Part shown: in pieces, positions 23,661-32,269 of the stretch
Layout: each line of letters starts with the position of its first letter
Numbering within the stretch: the first letter of the stretch is position 1
Source: Methylobacterium tarhaniae
GTDB lineage: Bacteria > Pseudomonadota > Alphaproteobacteria > Rhizobiales > Beijerinckiaceae
Direction: 5' to 3'
Assembly: GCF_001043955.1 (NCBI RefSeq)
Contig: NZ_LABZ01000118.1
Span: 1 to 35,814, forward strand
Length of the DNA stretch: 35,814 nucleotides
Position numbers and translations under genes: made by a program
Notes under the pieces: generated by a model
Database searches by the model: none
The model's input: the letters and a program-made list of their open reading frames with translations, nothing else
What the model was told of the DNA's origin: nothing

Positions 23661-26087
23661 ATGCCGCCGCTCCGCCATCTGGTCTTCGCCGTCGCGGCTC
23701 TCACGAGCCTCCTCGTCGCCGCGCTTCCCGCGGCCGCCGCGCCGGCCGAGCGCCGGATCGCCCTCGTCGTCGGGAACGGCGCCTACGCCGCCGGGGCGAT
23801 TCCCACCGCCGCCAACGATGCCGGGCTCGTCGCCCAGACCTTGCAGGCGGCGGGGTTCGACGTGGTCGGGGCGCGCGACCTCGACGAGGATTCGCTGCGC
23901 CGGACCTTGCGCGACTTCACCGACAAGGCCGCCGCGGCGGGTCCGGACGCGGTCGCGTTCCTCTATCTTTCCGGCTACGGCCTGCAGCTCGAGAACGAGG
24001 CCTATTTCGCGCCGGTCGACGCCCGGATCGACACCGCTTCCGACGTGCCGCTGCGGACGCTCAGGGTCTCGGACTACGTCAAGCGCCTCGCCGCCCTGCC
24101 GCTCAAGGCCCGCTTCGTGGTGCTCGACGCTGCCCGGACGGCGCCCTTCCGGCTCAAGGGCGATCCGCTGGCCGGCGGCCTGCCGCTCGCCGAGGCCGAG
24201 CCCGGCAGCCTGATCGCGACCAATGCCGCCCCCGGCACCGTCGGCCCGGCCGAGACCGGCCCCTACGGCTCCTACGCGCTCGCCCTCGTCGAGATGATCC
24301 GCGACGGGGGGCTTGCACCGGCCGCCCTGTTCGAGCGGGTGCGACTGCGGGTCGCGGAGGCGACCCGTGGGGCCGAGGTCCCGTGGAGCGCCTCGCGGAT
24401 CGATGCGCCCTTCGTGTTCCTGGAGCGGGAGACCGGGGCGCCCTCGCTCGCCGGCTTCGCGCCGCCGGCCAAGCCGCTGGGCGAGATCGGCGCGCGGGAG
24501 GCCTATGCCGCCTGCCTCGGCCGGGACACCCTCGCAGGCTACGAGGAATTCGTCGGGGCCTATCCGCGCGACCCGCTGGCCAAGCGCGTGCGGGCGATCA
24601 TCGCGGCAAGGCGCGAGGCGCTGACCTGGCGCCGCAGCGCGCTCGCCGACACGCCGGAGGCCTACTGGTCCTATCTCGGCCGCTATCCGCGCGGGCCGCA
24701 TGCCTGGGATGCCCGCCGGCGCCTCTCGGCGCTGGCCGCCTCCGTCGCGCCGCCGCCGGAGTACCGGGTGCTCGCCTACGACGTGCCGCCGCCCCCGCCC
24801 GAGGAGGTGGTCTATGTCGAGCGGCCGGCGCTCTTCCTCGACGATCCGGTCTACGCCCTGCCGCCGCCGCCCGTTGCGTTCCTGCCGCCGCGGCCGGCCG
24901 TCCTGGCGGAACTGGCCCCGCCCCCGCCGCCGGTCGAGGCCTATATCCTGCCCGTGCCGACCTACGTCCCGGTGCCGACCTACGTGGTGGCTCCCCCTTC
25001 CGTGGTGCCGCCGCCGAATCCGGTGCTGTTCCAGAACCTGCACGTCACCACCGTCACGGTCGTGCACGAGCACGCTCCCGAGCCGGCGCAGCCCGGGGCG
25101 TCCCGCCTCGCGCCGGTGGCCGGCGCCGTCGCCGGGGCGGCACTCGGCGCCGCGGCGGCCAGGGTCGCCCTGCCGCCCGCCATCGCCCAGAAGGCGGCGC
25201 TCCGGCCGGACCCGCAGGGCGCGCCGGGTCAGATCCCGCGCGCCAGCGGACCGATCGGCGCACCGGCGCCCGGCGCGACCGCCCTGCGGCCGAGCCTGCC
25301 CGGGCAGATCCCGCTGCAGGTGCCGGCCGGACCGCGCGCCCCGGCGCAGAATCCCGCCCAGGCCCTGCCCGGGGCGGGCGGTGCCCCGCTGCCGGCCATC
25401 GCCGGCCGTCCCGGCCTGCCCGGAGCGCCCTCCGGCCGACCGGCCGGGCTCGGCCAGATTCCGGGTCAGGTCCAGGGCCGAATGCCAGGCCAAGCCGCGC
25501 CGGCCGCCGCGCAACCCGGAGCGCAGCCTCCCGCCGCGGGCCAGCCGGCTCTCGCCGCCCGCCCGTCACGGGGACCGGTCGCAGCTGCGCCGCCACCGCA
25601 GGGCCTGCAACCCCAGGGCGTACGTCCCCCGGTCACCCCCTCGCGCCCGGTCCAGCCGCCGCGGATGGTCGCCCCGGCACGAGCCCCGCAGCCCGCGATG
25701 CCCTCCCCGGTGACCCAGCCGCCGCGCATGACCGCCCCCGCCCGCGTATCGCGGCCGGATGACGCGTTGCAGCGGCTACGGATGGAGCAGGCCGTGCGTC
25801 AGCAGGCGATCCAGCGTCAGCAAGCCCTCCAGGCGCAGCAAGCGATGCAGGCTCAAGCGCAGGCCCGCCAGCGCACCGAGGCGCAGCGGATGATGCAACA
25901 GCAGCAGCAACAGATGCAGGACGCGATGCGGCGCCAGCAGGCCCAGGCCCTGCGCCAGCCGCAGATGATGGCGCCGCGGCCCCAGCCGATGCAGCCCCAC
26001 GCGCCGCAGGCCGGCTCCCGCCCGGCACCTCACGCTCCCCCGCCGGGCCATGGCTGCGGGCATCCGGGTGGGCCGCCCTGCCGGTAG
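23661..26087 (+). CDS. Secreted pseudo-caspase (peptidase C14-like, catalytic His and Cys replaced) with Pro- and Gln-rich tail
   Basis: The protein has 808 residues. A Sec-type signal peptide covers ~1-27 (hydrophobic core, AAAAPA cleavage region). Residues ~31-255 are a caspase p20-like domain: RIALVVGNGAYAAG, NDAGLVAQTLQAAGFDV, VAFLYLSGYGLQ and FVVLDAART. In active members these last two read SGHG and DACR. Here the catalytic His is Tyr106 and the Cys is Ala158, so it cannot cleave as a caspase. Residues ~285-370 contain paired AYxxYLxxYP-like helices of the SPOR/TPR-like type often found after such domains. A long Pro-rich stretch, a Gly/Ala segment (~490-505) and a Gln/Met-rich coiled tail (~700-780) follow. 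ATG 23661 has a ggaggg site. Probably a periplasmic scaffold or binding protein (inference). Confidence 0.8.
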   Translation: MPPLRHLVFAVAALTSLLVAALPAAAAPAERRIALVVGNGAYAAGAIPTAANDAGLVAQTLQAAGFDVVGARDLDEDSLRRTLRDFTDKAAAAGPDAVAFLYLSGYGLQLENEAYFAPVDARIDTASDVPLRTLRVSDYVKRLAALPLKARFVVLDAARTAPFRLKGDPLAGGLPLAEAEPGSLIATNAAPGTVGPAETGPYGSYALALVEMIRDGGLAPAALFERVRLRVAEATRGAEVPWSASRIDAPFVFLERETGAPSLAGFAPPAKPLGEIGAREAYAACLGRDTLAGYEEFVGAYPRDPLAKRVRAIIAARREALTWRRSALADTPEAYWSYLGRYPRGPHAWDARRRLSALAASVAPPPEYRVLAYDVPPPPPEEVVYVERPALFLDDPVYALPPPPVAFLPPRPAVLAELAPPPPPVEAYILPVPTYVPVPTYVVAPPSVVPPPNPVLFQNLHVTTVTVVHEHAPEPAQPGASRLAPVAGAVAGAALGAAAARVALPPAIAQKAALRPDPQGAPGQIPRASGPIGAPAPGATALRPSLPGQIPLQVPAGPRAPAQNPAQALPGAGGAPLPAIAGRPGLPGAPSGRPAGLGQIPGQVQGRMPGQAAPAAAQPGAQPPAAGQPALAARPSRGPVAAAPPPQGLQPQGVRPPVTPSRPVQPPRMVAPARAPQPAMPSPVTQPPRMTAPARVSRPDDALQRLRMEQAVRQQAIQRQQALQAQQAMQAQAQARQRTEAQRMMQQQQQQMQDAMRRQQAQALRQPQMMAPRPQPMQPHAPQAGSRPAPHAPPPGHGCGHPGGPPCR

Positions 26088-26163
26088 CGCAGCCCCGGAA
26101 CGACGCGGCAGGCGCCGTTCGTTGTCGAGAGAACCCCGCACGCATTCGAAGCGAAAACATGAA

Positions 26164-26206
26164 AAGGGCGCGGCCCCTCCCCCGATCGAGGAGGCACCGC
26201 ACCCTT
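26164..26206. terminator. Terminator hairpin between convergent genes; U-run for prfB
   Basis: AAGGGCGCGG (26164-26173) pairs with CCGCACCCTT (26197-26206, one G-U), with an inner CCTCC/GGAGG stem (26176-26180, 26190-26194). Read on the minus strand, the stem is followed by TTTTCAT, giving an intrinsic terminator ~25 bp beyond the prfB stop. It also lies ~75 bp past the pseudo-caspase stop. Confidence 0.65.
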
Positions 26207-26229
26207 CCGTCATCCGGGACCCTGGGGCT

Positions 26230-27358
26230 TCAGTCGATATCCTCGACCGCGTCGGTCCCGCCATAGACCCGGTGGGCCAGGGAGGCCTCGATCAGATCGT
26301 CGATGTCGCCGTCGAGGACGTCGTCGGGGCTGGTCGACTGGGCGCCGGTGCGCAGGTCCTTCACCAGCTGGTACGGCTGGAGCACGTAGGAGCGGATCTG
26401 ATGGCCCCAGCCGATATCGGTCTTCGAGGCCGCCTCGGCGTTGGCCTTCTCCTCGCGCTTCTTCAGCTCGAGCTCGTAGAGGCGGGCGCGCAGCATGTTC
26501 CAGGCGGTGGCCCGGTTCTTGTGCTGCGACCGCTCCTGCTGGCACGCCACCACGATCCCGGTCGGGTTGTGGGTGATGCGCACCGCCGAATCGGTGGTGT
26601 TGACGTGCTGGCCGCCGGCGCCGGACGAACGGTAGGTGTCGATCCGGCAGTCGGATTCCTTGATCTCGATCGTGATCCGGTCGTCGATGACCGGGTAGAC
26701 CCAGACGCTGGCGAAGCTGGTATGCCGCCGGGCGTTGGAATCATACGGCGAGATCCGCACCAGGCGGTGCACGCCCGATTCGGTCTTCAGCCAGCCATAG
26801 GCGTTGTGGCCCTTGATCAGGAGCGTGGCGCCCTTGATCCCGGCCTCTTCGCCGTCCGACCACTCGACGATCTCGACCTTGTACTTCCGGCGCTCGGCCC
26901 AGCGAGCATACATGCGCTGGAGCATGTTGGCCCAGTCCTGGCTCTCGGTGCCGCCGGCGCCGGCATGCACTTCGAGATAGGTGTCGTTGCCGTCGGCCTC
27001 GCCCGAGAGCAGGGTCTCGATCTGGCGACGCGCGGCCTCCGCCTGCACGGCGCGGATCTGCTCCTCGCCCTCGCGGATGCTGGCGGCATCCTCCTCCATC
27101 TCGCCGAGCTCGATCAGCGTCGCGCCGTCCTCCAGCCCCTGCTCCAGGCGCCGGATCGCCGTGACGGCGTCGTCGAGCTGCGTGCGCTCGCGCATGACCT
27201 TCTGGGCCTCCTCCGGATCGTTCCAGAGCGAGGGATCCTCCGAGCGGGCGTTCAGCTCCGCGAGGCGCTTGTCAACGGTATCCCAGTCAAAGATGCCTCC
27301 TCAGCAGTCCGATCGACTGCTTGGCGGCATCCGAGAGTTGCTCGATCTCGGCGCGCAT
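26230..27358 (-). CDS. prfB: Peptide chain release factor 2, with programmed +1 frameshift
   Basis: Translation starts at ATG 27358 ([14 protein letters not shown]). It reads 23 codons to CTT and meets an in-frame TGA (27289-27287), then must shift +1 to continue as [13 protein letters not shown] to the stop at 26230, 375 residues in all. RF2 recognises UGA and UAA and triggers peptide release. The GGQ motif is at 248-250 (SGAGGQHVN). The stop-codon recognition tripeptide is SPY ([12 protein letters not shown]) where E. coli has SPF. Frameshifting is the classic autoregulation: scarce RF2 leaves the UGA unread and favours the shift. An open frame begins further down at 27195, but it would lack the N-terminal domain. 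Gene order with PBP1a and amiC is typical of this bacterial order. Confidence 0.95.
27286..27301 (-). promoter_or_regulatory. RF2 programmed frameshift site
   Basis: On the minus strand the sequence reads AGGAGG-CAT-CTT-TGA-C: an internal Shine-Dalgarno (27301-27296), a 3-base spacer, the slippery CTT (27292-27290), the in-frame TGA (27289-27287) and a following C. This is the same arrangement and spacing as the known E. coli prfB site. Confidence 0.95.
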
Positions 27359-27510
27359 CTGGTGTGGGTTCACTCACGTGAGGTGGGGTGCAGGGTGATA
27401 GCGCCGGGGGGCGCGGGTGTAAACGGCGGGGTGCCGCTCCCGGTCTTCGGCGAGATTGCCGGATGCGCGAAGGGCGAGGCACCCGCCGGCGCCTCGCCCT
27501 TCATCCGTCG

Positions 27511-29937
27511 TCAGTACAGCCCGCCCGCCTGGGCCGCCCGGTCCGCATCCGCCGGAACCGCCGCGGGGGCCGCCGGCTGGGCGCTCGCCGGAGCCGAGTA
27601 GCTGTCGGGCGGGGCGGTGCCGGGCTTGAACGCCTCGAGGAGGCCGCCCTCCGAGCCGCCGGCGCGGGTGCCGCTGGCGGCGTTGACGCGGATCAGCTTG
27701 ATGCCCGGGGGCACGCGGAACGGCGTCGGCGGCTTGTCCTTGAGCGCGGCCTTCAGGAAGTCGCGGGCGATCGGGGCGGCGAGGCCGCCGCCGGTGGCGC
27801 GGTCGCCCAGCGAGCGCGGCTTGTCGTAGCCGACATAGATGCCCACCGCGAGATCGGGCGAGAAGCCGACGAACCAGGCGTCCTTGGCGTCGTTGGTGGT
27901 GCCGGTCTTGCCGGCGAGCGGCTTGCCGATCTCCTTCAGGATGGTGGCGGTGCCGCGCTGGACCACGCCCTCCATGATCGAGACGATCTGGTAGGCGGTG
28001 AGCGGGTCGAGGACCTGCTCGGAATCGTCGACCAGCTTCGGCTCGTCCTGGCCCGACCACTTCTCGGCGTCGCAGCCGATGCACTTGCGGTTGTCGTGGC
28101 GGTAGATGGTCTCGCCGTTGCGGTCCTGGATCCGGTCGATCAGGGTCGGCCGGATGCGCCGGCCGCCATTGTCGAGCATCGAGTAGGCGGTGACCATCCG
28201 CATCACGGTGGTCTCGCCGGCGCCGAGCGACATCGGCAGCACCGGCAGCATGTCGTCGTAGACGCCGAAGCGGCGGGCATACTCGGCGATCAGCGGCATG
28301 CCGACATCCTTGGCGAGCCGCACCGTCATCAGGTTCTTCGAGTGCTCGATGCCGTAGCGCAGGGTGTGGGGACCGCCGGACTTGCCGTCGTAGTTCGAGG
28401 GCGACCACGCCTCCTGGCCCGGACCCGCCTCGATGGTGATCGGGGTGTCGAGGACGATCGACGACGGGGTGTAGCCGTTGTCGAGCGCCGCCGAGTAGAC
28501 GATCGGCTTGAACGACGAGCCGGGCTGGCGCATCGCCTGGGTGGCGCGGTTGAACTCGCTCTCGTCGTAGGAGAACCCGCCGACCATCGCGTGGACGCGG
28601 CCGGTATAGGGATCCATGGCGACGATGGCACCGGAGACCTCCGGAATCTGCCGCAGGCGGTAGGCGTTGCCGTTGCCCTCCAGCCGCTCGACGTAGACCA
28701 CGTCGCCGGGACTCAGCGCCGCCGCGATGCTGCGGCCGGTCCAGCGCACGCCCTCCGCCGTGATGATCCCGGTCTCGCGGTCCTTCGAGACCTGCCCCGA
28801 GCTCTCGCGCTTCGGCTGCAGGCCGATCGTGGCGCGCCCACCCGAGGTGTCGAGCACCACCGCGAGGCGCCAGGGCTGCACGTCGCCGAGCGCCGGCACC
28901 TCGGCCACCGCCATGCCCCAGTCGCGGCCGGCGAGCTCGACCCGGCTCTTCGGCCCGCGCCAGCCTCTCGCCTGGTCGTAGCGCACCAGGCCGTCGACGA
29001 GCGCCTTGCGGGCCATCGCCTGCATCTTCGGGTCGAGGGTGGTGCGCACCGACAGGCCGCCCTCGTAGAGCTTCTTCTCGCCGTAGCGCTCGGAGATCTC
29101 GCGCCGGACCTCCTCCGCGAAGTAGTTCGCGTTGGCGGTGTTGGGCGAGACGTTGCGCGGGTTGACGCCGAGCGGCTGCTTGCGCTCCGATTCGGCCTCC
29201 TCCTTGGTGATGTACCCGTTCTGGGCCATCAGGCCGATGATCTCGTTGCGGCGCGCCAGCGCCTGCTGGGTGCGGCGATAGGGGTGGTAGTTGTTCGGGC
29301 CCTTCGGCAGGGCCGCGAGATAGGCCGCCTCGTGGATCGTCAGCTCGTGCACCGACTTGCCGAAATAGTCGAGCGCGGCGGCCGCGATGCCGTGCAGGTT
29401 GCGGCCCGGCACGATCGTGCCGAGGAAGATCTCGTTGAGGTAGAGCTCGAGGATCTTGTCCTTCGAGTAGGTCGACTCGATGCGGAGCGCGATCAGCGCC
29501 TCGCGGATCTTGCGGTCGAAGGTCTGCTCGGAGGAGAGCAGGAAGTTCTTGGCGACCTGCTGGGTGATGGTCGAGGCGCCCTGCTTCTTGCCGCTGGACG
29601 CGTTGGTCAGGATCGCCCGGACGACGCCCTCGGGGTCGATGCCGCCGTGCTTGTAGAAGTTCTTGTCCTCGGCCGACAGGAAGGCCGCGATGACGATCTT
29701 CGGCATGGCCTGGATCGGCAGGTAGAGCCGGCGCTCGCGGGCATACTCGGCGAGCAGCGAGCCGTCGGCCGCGTGGACGCGGGTCATCACCGGCGGCTCG
29801 TAATTGGCGAGCGCCGCGTGGTCGGGCAGGTCGCGCGAGTACTTCCAGAAGAAGTAGCCGCCCGCTGCGGCGCCGACGACGACCATCATCGCGCCGATGC
29901 TGAACAGAAAGCCGAAGAAGCGGAGGATGAAGCGCAT
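27511..29937 (-). CDS. mrcA: Penicillin-binding protein 1A (bifunctional transglycosylase/transpeptidase)
   Basis: The protein has 808 residues from ATG 29937. Residues ~4-31 form one membrane anchor. The GT51 domain covers ~50-230, with catalytic Glu90 in SAEDKNFYKHGG and TITQQVAKNF and LELYLNEIFLG motifs. An OB-like insertion follows (~320-430). The transpeptidase domain (~440-720) has Ser474xxLys477 (PGSSFKP), Ser533-Lys-Asn (HSKNLMT) and Lys677-Thr-Gly (KTGTT). It polymerises and cross-links peptidoglycan in the periplasm, and all catalytic motifs are intact. A Pro/Ala-rich C-terminal tail of ~40 residues ends the protein. A longer upstream reading (to 30063) is not supported by family length. 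It is followed by prfB and preceded by amiC on the same strand. Confidence 0.95.
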   Translation of the reverse strand: MRFILRFFGFLFSIGAMMVVVGAAAGGYFFWKYSRDLPDHAALANYEPPVMTRVHAADGSLLAEYARERRLYLPIQAMPKIVIAAFLSAEDKNFYKHGGIDPEGVVRAILTNASSGKKQGASTITQQVAKNFLLSSEQTFDRKIREALIALRIESTYSKDKILELYLNEIFLGTIVPGRNLHGIAAAALDYFGKSVHELTIHEAAYLAALPKGPNNYHPYRRTQQALARRNEIIGLMAQNGYITKEEAESERKQPLGVNPRNVSPNTANANYFAEEVRREISERYGEKKLYEGGLSVRTTLDPKMQAMARKALVDGLVRYDQARGWRGPKSRVELAGRDWGMAVAEVPALGDVQPWRLAVVLDTSGGRATIGLQPKRESSGQVSKDRETGIITAEGVRWTGRSIAAALSPGDVVYVERLEGNGNAYRLRQIPEVSGAIVAMDPYTGRVHAMVGGFSYDESEFNRATQAMRQPGSSFKPIVYSAALDNGYTPSSIVLDTPITIEAGPGQEAWSPSNYDGKSGGPHTLRYGIEHSKNLMTVRLAKDVGMPLIAEYARRFGVYDDMLPVLPMSLGAGETTVMRMVTAYSMLDNGGRRIRPTLIDRIQDRNGETIYRHDNRKCIGCDAEKWSGQDEPKLVDDSEQVLDPLTAYQIVSIMEGVVQRGTATILKEIGKPLAGKTGTTNDAKDAWFVGFSPDLAVGIYVGYDKPRSLGDRATGGGLAAPIARDFLKAALKDKPPTPFRVPPGIKLIRVNAASGTRAGGSEGGLLEAFKPGTAPPDSYSAPASAQPAAPAAVPADADRAAQAGGLY

Positions 29938-30000
29938 CGAAACCCGATCCGTCGATGATGCCGCGCGGCCCGCAGGGCCCGATCCGGAGCCCGATGCGAT

Positions 30001-30030
30001 ATACCCCGAGGCAAGATACCCCAAGGCAAG
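30001..30030. repeat. 15-bp tandem repeat upstream of PBP1A
   Basis: ataccccgaggcaag (30001-30015) is followed directly by ataccccaaggcaag (30016-30030), with one mismatch. It lies 64 bp upstream of the PBP1A start, within the likely promoter/leader. On the minus strand it supplies repeated CTTGCCTyGGGGTAT, which could contribute -35-like hexamers. Confidence 0.6.
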
Positions 30031-30171
30031 TGGCGGATGCCATGCCCGGGCACGGCTCCTCACGGAAACGCGACAGCCATGACGGCGCGGGACGCCGCTC
30101 CCGCGCTTAGCGGAAGAGGCACGCGAAAGCCAGGACAGCGAGGGGCCGACGAGGCCCTATCGACACGGGAT

Positions 30172-31497
30172 CTATGGTGAAACTGGGGCGGGTCCGATCT
30201 GGGCGGATTTGCCGATCCGTGGCCCGTCCGCCCCGCGGGCGGTCGCGGCGGCCGGCATGCGGGCGGCGAAGAAGGCCTCGATCGCCTCGGCCATCTGGCC
30301 CGTGACCCTGGTCCGCCACTCGTCGGAGAGCAGCAGGTCGAGGTCGCGCTTGCTCGACAGATAGCCGAGCTCGACCAGCACCGAGGGCACGTCGGGCGAG
30401 CGCAGCACCCGGAACCCCGCCTCGCGGTGGGGCTTCACGCTCATCTCCATGACGCCGGAGAGGCGCGTGAGCAGGCCCTTGGCGAACCGGGCCGAGAAGC
30501 CGCGGGTCTCGCGCAGGGTGAGTTCCTGCAGGATGTCGGCGACGTCGCCCGGGCCCTCGCCCTGGTCGGCGCCGGCCGCCGCGTCGGCCTTGTTCTCGCG
30601 GTCGGCCAGCCGCGCCGATTCGGCGTCGGTGGCCTTCTCGGAGCCGGTATAGATGGTGGCGCCGCGCACCTGCGGCGCGGCCGAGATCGAATCGGCGTGG
30701 ATCGACACGAACAGGTCGGCATGGGCGTCGCGGGCGATGCGGACCCGCTCGGCCAGGGGGACGAACACGTCGCGGTCCCGGGTCATCTGCACCCGGATCC
30801 GCCCCCCGGATTCCAGGCGCCGCACCAGCCCCTGGGCCACCCCGAACACGATGTCCTTCTCGTAGACGCCGTTGCCCGCGATGGCGCCGGGATCGATGCC
30901 GCCGTGGCCCGCATCGACGATGACGAGGGGCCGGGAATCGATTCCTTCCTGCGCCGGCGGGCCGGCCGGCCGGGTCGGTTCGGGGGCTTGCGCGGCGCGG
31001 CGGAAGGCCTCGCGGTCGCTGCGGGCGAGATCGATGGTGAGCAGGGTCGCCCCGTCCCGCGGACGGGTCGTGGTCGCGACCCGCGCCACGGTGGCGGCCT
31101 GCGCGAGGTCGATGACGATGCGCGAGCGGCCGGGAGCGAACAGGCCGTAGCGGTACGAGGCGACGAGGCCGTCGCGCTTGCGCCCGGCCTCGGGCGGCAA
31201 CTGGAAGTTGACCTCGGGCAGGTCGACGATCGCCCGGTCGGGCCGTTCCATCACGAAGGCCTTGGCCTCGACCGGCCGCGACAGCACCACGGTCAGGCGG
31301 GTGCCGCCCTCCGGGCTGGCCGCCGTCTCGGCGGCGATCGCCACCGCGGGCCGCTCCGCCGCCGGCTGGTCGGTCGCGGGGCGCTCCGCCGTCGGGGCGG
31401 CGTGGCCTGCGACCGGCAGGACGAGGCCCGCGGCCAGCAGGGCGGCGCGCAGCAGCAGGCGGATCGGCAGATGGATCGGACTTGCGCGTGTCGGCAT
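30172..31497 (-). CDS. amiC: N-acetylmuramoyl-L-alanine amidase with AMIN domain
   Basis: The protein has 441 residues. The signal peptide covers ~1-33 (LLLRAALLAAGLVLPVAGHAA), so it is periplasmic. Residues ~65-160 are an AMIN domain that localises the enzyme to peptidoglycan/septum. Residues ~190-410 are an Amidase_3 zinc domain with ligands His198 (DAGHGG), Glu213 (VYEKD) and His267 (SIHAD) and catalytic Glu376 (VLVELGYLSS). A helical insert (~300-345, rich in Ala, Glu and Asp) between the third ligand and Glu376 fits the regulatory helix of EnvC/NlpD-controlled amidases. It removes stem peptides during cell separation. Start ATG 31497 gives a proper signal peptide. The gene is divergent from rne. 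Confidence 0.92.
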   Translation of the reverse strand: MPTRASPIHLPIRLLLRAALLAAGLVLPVAGHAAPTAERPATDQPAAERPAVAIAAETAASPEGGTRLTVVLSRPVEAKAFVMERPDRAIVDLPEVNFQLPPEAGRKRDGLVASYRYGLFAPGRSRIVIDLAQAATVARVATTTRPRDGATLLTIDLARSDREAFRRAAQAPEPTRPAGPPAQEGIDSRPLVIVDAGHGGIDPGAIAGNGVYEKDIVFGVAQGLVRRLESGGRIRVQMTRDRDVFVPLAERVRIARDAHADLFVSIHADSISAAPQVRGATIYTGSEKATDAESARLADRENKADAAAGADQGEGPGDVADILQELTLRETRGFSARFAKGLLTRLSGVMEMSVKPHREAGFRVLRSPDVPSVLVELGYLSSKRDLDLLLSDEWRTRVTGQMAEAIEAFFAARMPAAATARGADGPRIGKSAQIGPAPVSP

Positions 31498-32269
31498 GGT
31501 CTCGCGGCGACCTCAGGCTGCATCCGGTTACGCGATAACCGCGCCATGGTTAACGCATCGCGAAGGCCTCCGGATCGCCGGCGCGCCGCTGTGGCCGCAC
31601 GGGTACAGCCGAAGCGACGACGGCGCCGGCGCAACCCAGGGGATCAAGGTGGCGATGATGCTTGCAAATCTCGCCGGACACTCTGTAATGATAACCGACC
31701 CCTGTCCGTTGCCGCCGGCTTTTCGCCGCGGACCACGGGCTCGCCCGGGCGCTCCCGCAGCGGCTTCGGCGCTGGCCGGCCGCCGGCGGATCGTCCGACG
31801 ATCTCGCGAGCCGGGCAGGTGTCGCTGATCCGCGGCGGCGTTCGTGAACGTCGTCGCCCGTTTTTACCGGCGGCCGGACCTCAGCGTCCCGGCGCCTCGA
31901 TTCGAAAGGTCGGTGGGAGTATGCGTGGACGCACAGCCTCGGATCTCGAAGCTGCCGTCCCCGGCGCGCGCGTCCGGCGTCGCGCCCGTCCGCGTTCCCT
32001 GCCCCCGGCCATCGTCAACCCCTCGCGCGCGTGGATGCGCGCAGCGGCGATTGACGGCACACCCTGCACGACATCATCCGCCGCGCCCGACCGGGCACGG
32101 CACGGGAGAGCCCACCCGGCACGGGTTTCCGCGCCCGGGGCGGCACCGGACTACGGAGGCTCGACCTCCCGCGGACGGCCAGGATCCCCGAGGTCCCTAT
32201 CCTCGCGGTCCGTTCCCGGATGGCCCCGTCCAGCGGCCCTGCCGTTGATCGCCATGCCGAAAGTTCGTC
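31498..32269. other. 772-bp divergent intergenic region: amiC promoter side and long rne leader
   Basis: No gene is supported here. On the amiC side an inverted repeat GGTTA-cgcga-TAACC (31526-31540) lies 29 bp upstream of the start. A good plus-strand promoter is at 31662-31691. The ~570 bases from there to the rne ATG are GC-rich with scattered hairpins and one U-run (31860-31865, gttttt). Long structured rne leaders are known to mediate RNase E autoregulation in E. coli; the same role is inferred here. Confidence 0.55.
31662..31691 (+). promoter_or_regulatory. Candidate rne promoter
   Basis: TTGCAA (31662-31667) and TAATGA (31686-31691) are separated by 18 bp, in a locally AT-richer stretch. 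It is the best sigma70-like match in the region and would give a 5' leader of about 570 bases before rne. Confidence 0.45.

Noticed and set aside
27388..29958. 856-residue plus-strand open frame opposite PBP1A
   Set aside because: Antisense shadow; PBP1A on the minus strand has every catalytic motif.
27374..30063. Longer N-terminus for PBP1A (start at 30063 or 30043)
   Set aside because: The extra residues derive from the tandem-repeat leader and precede the membrane anchor; family members start at the anchor, matching ATG 29937.
31844..32248. 134-residue open frame in the rne leader
   Set aside because: Basic, Pro/Arg-rich, no ribosome site and no recognisable domain; typical random frame at this GC content.
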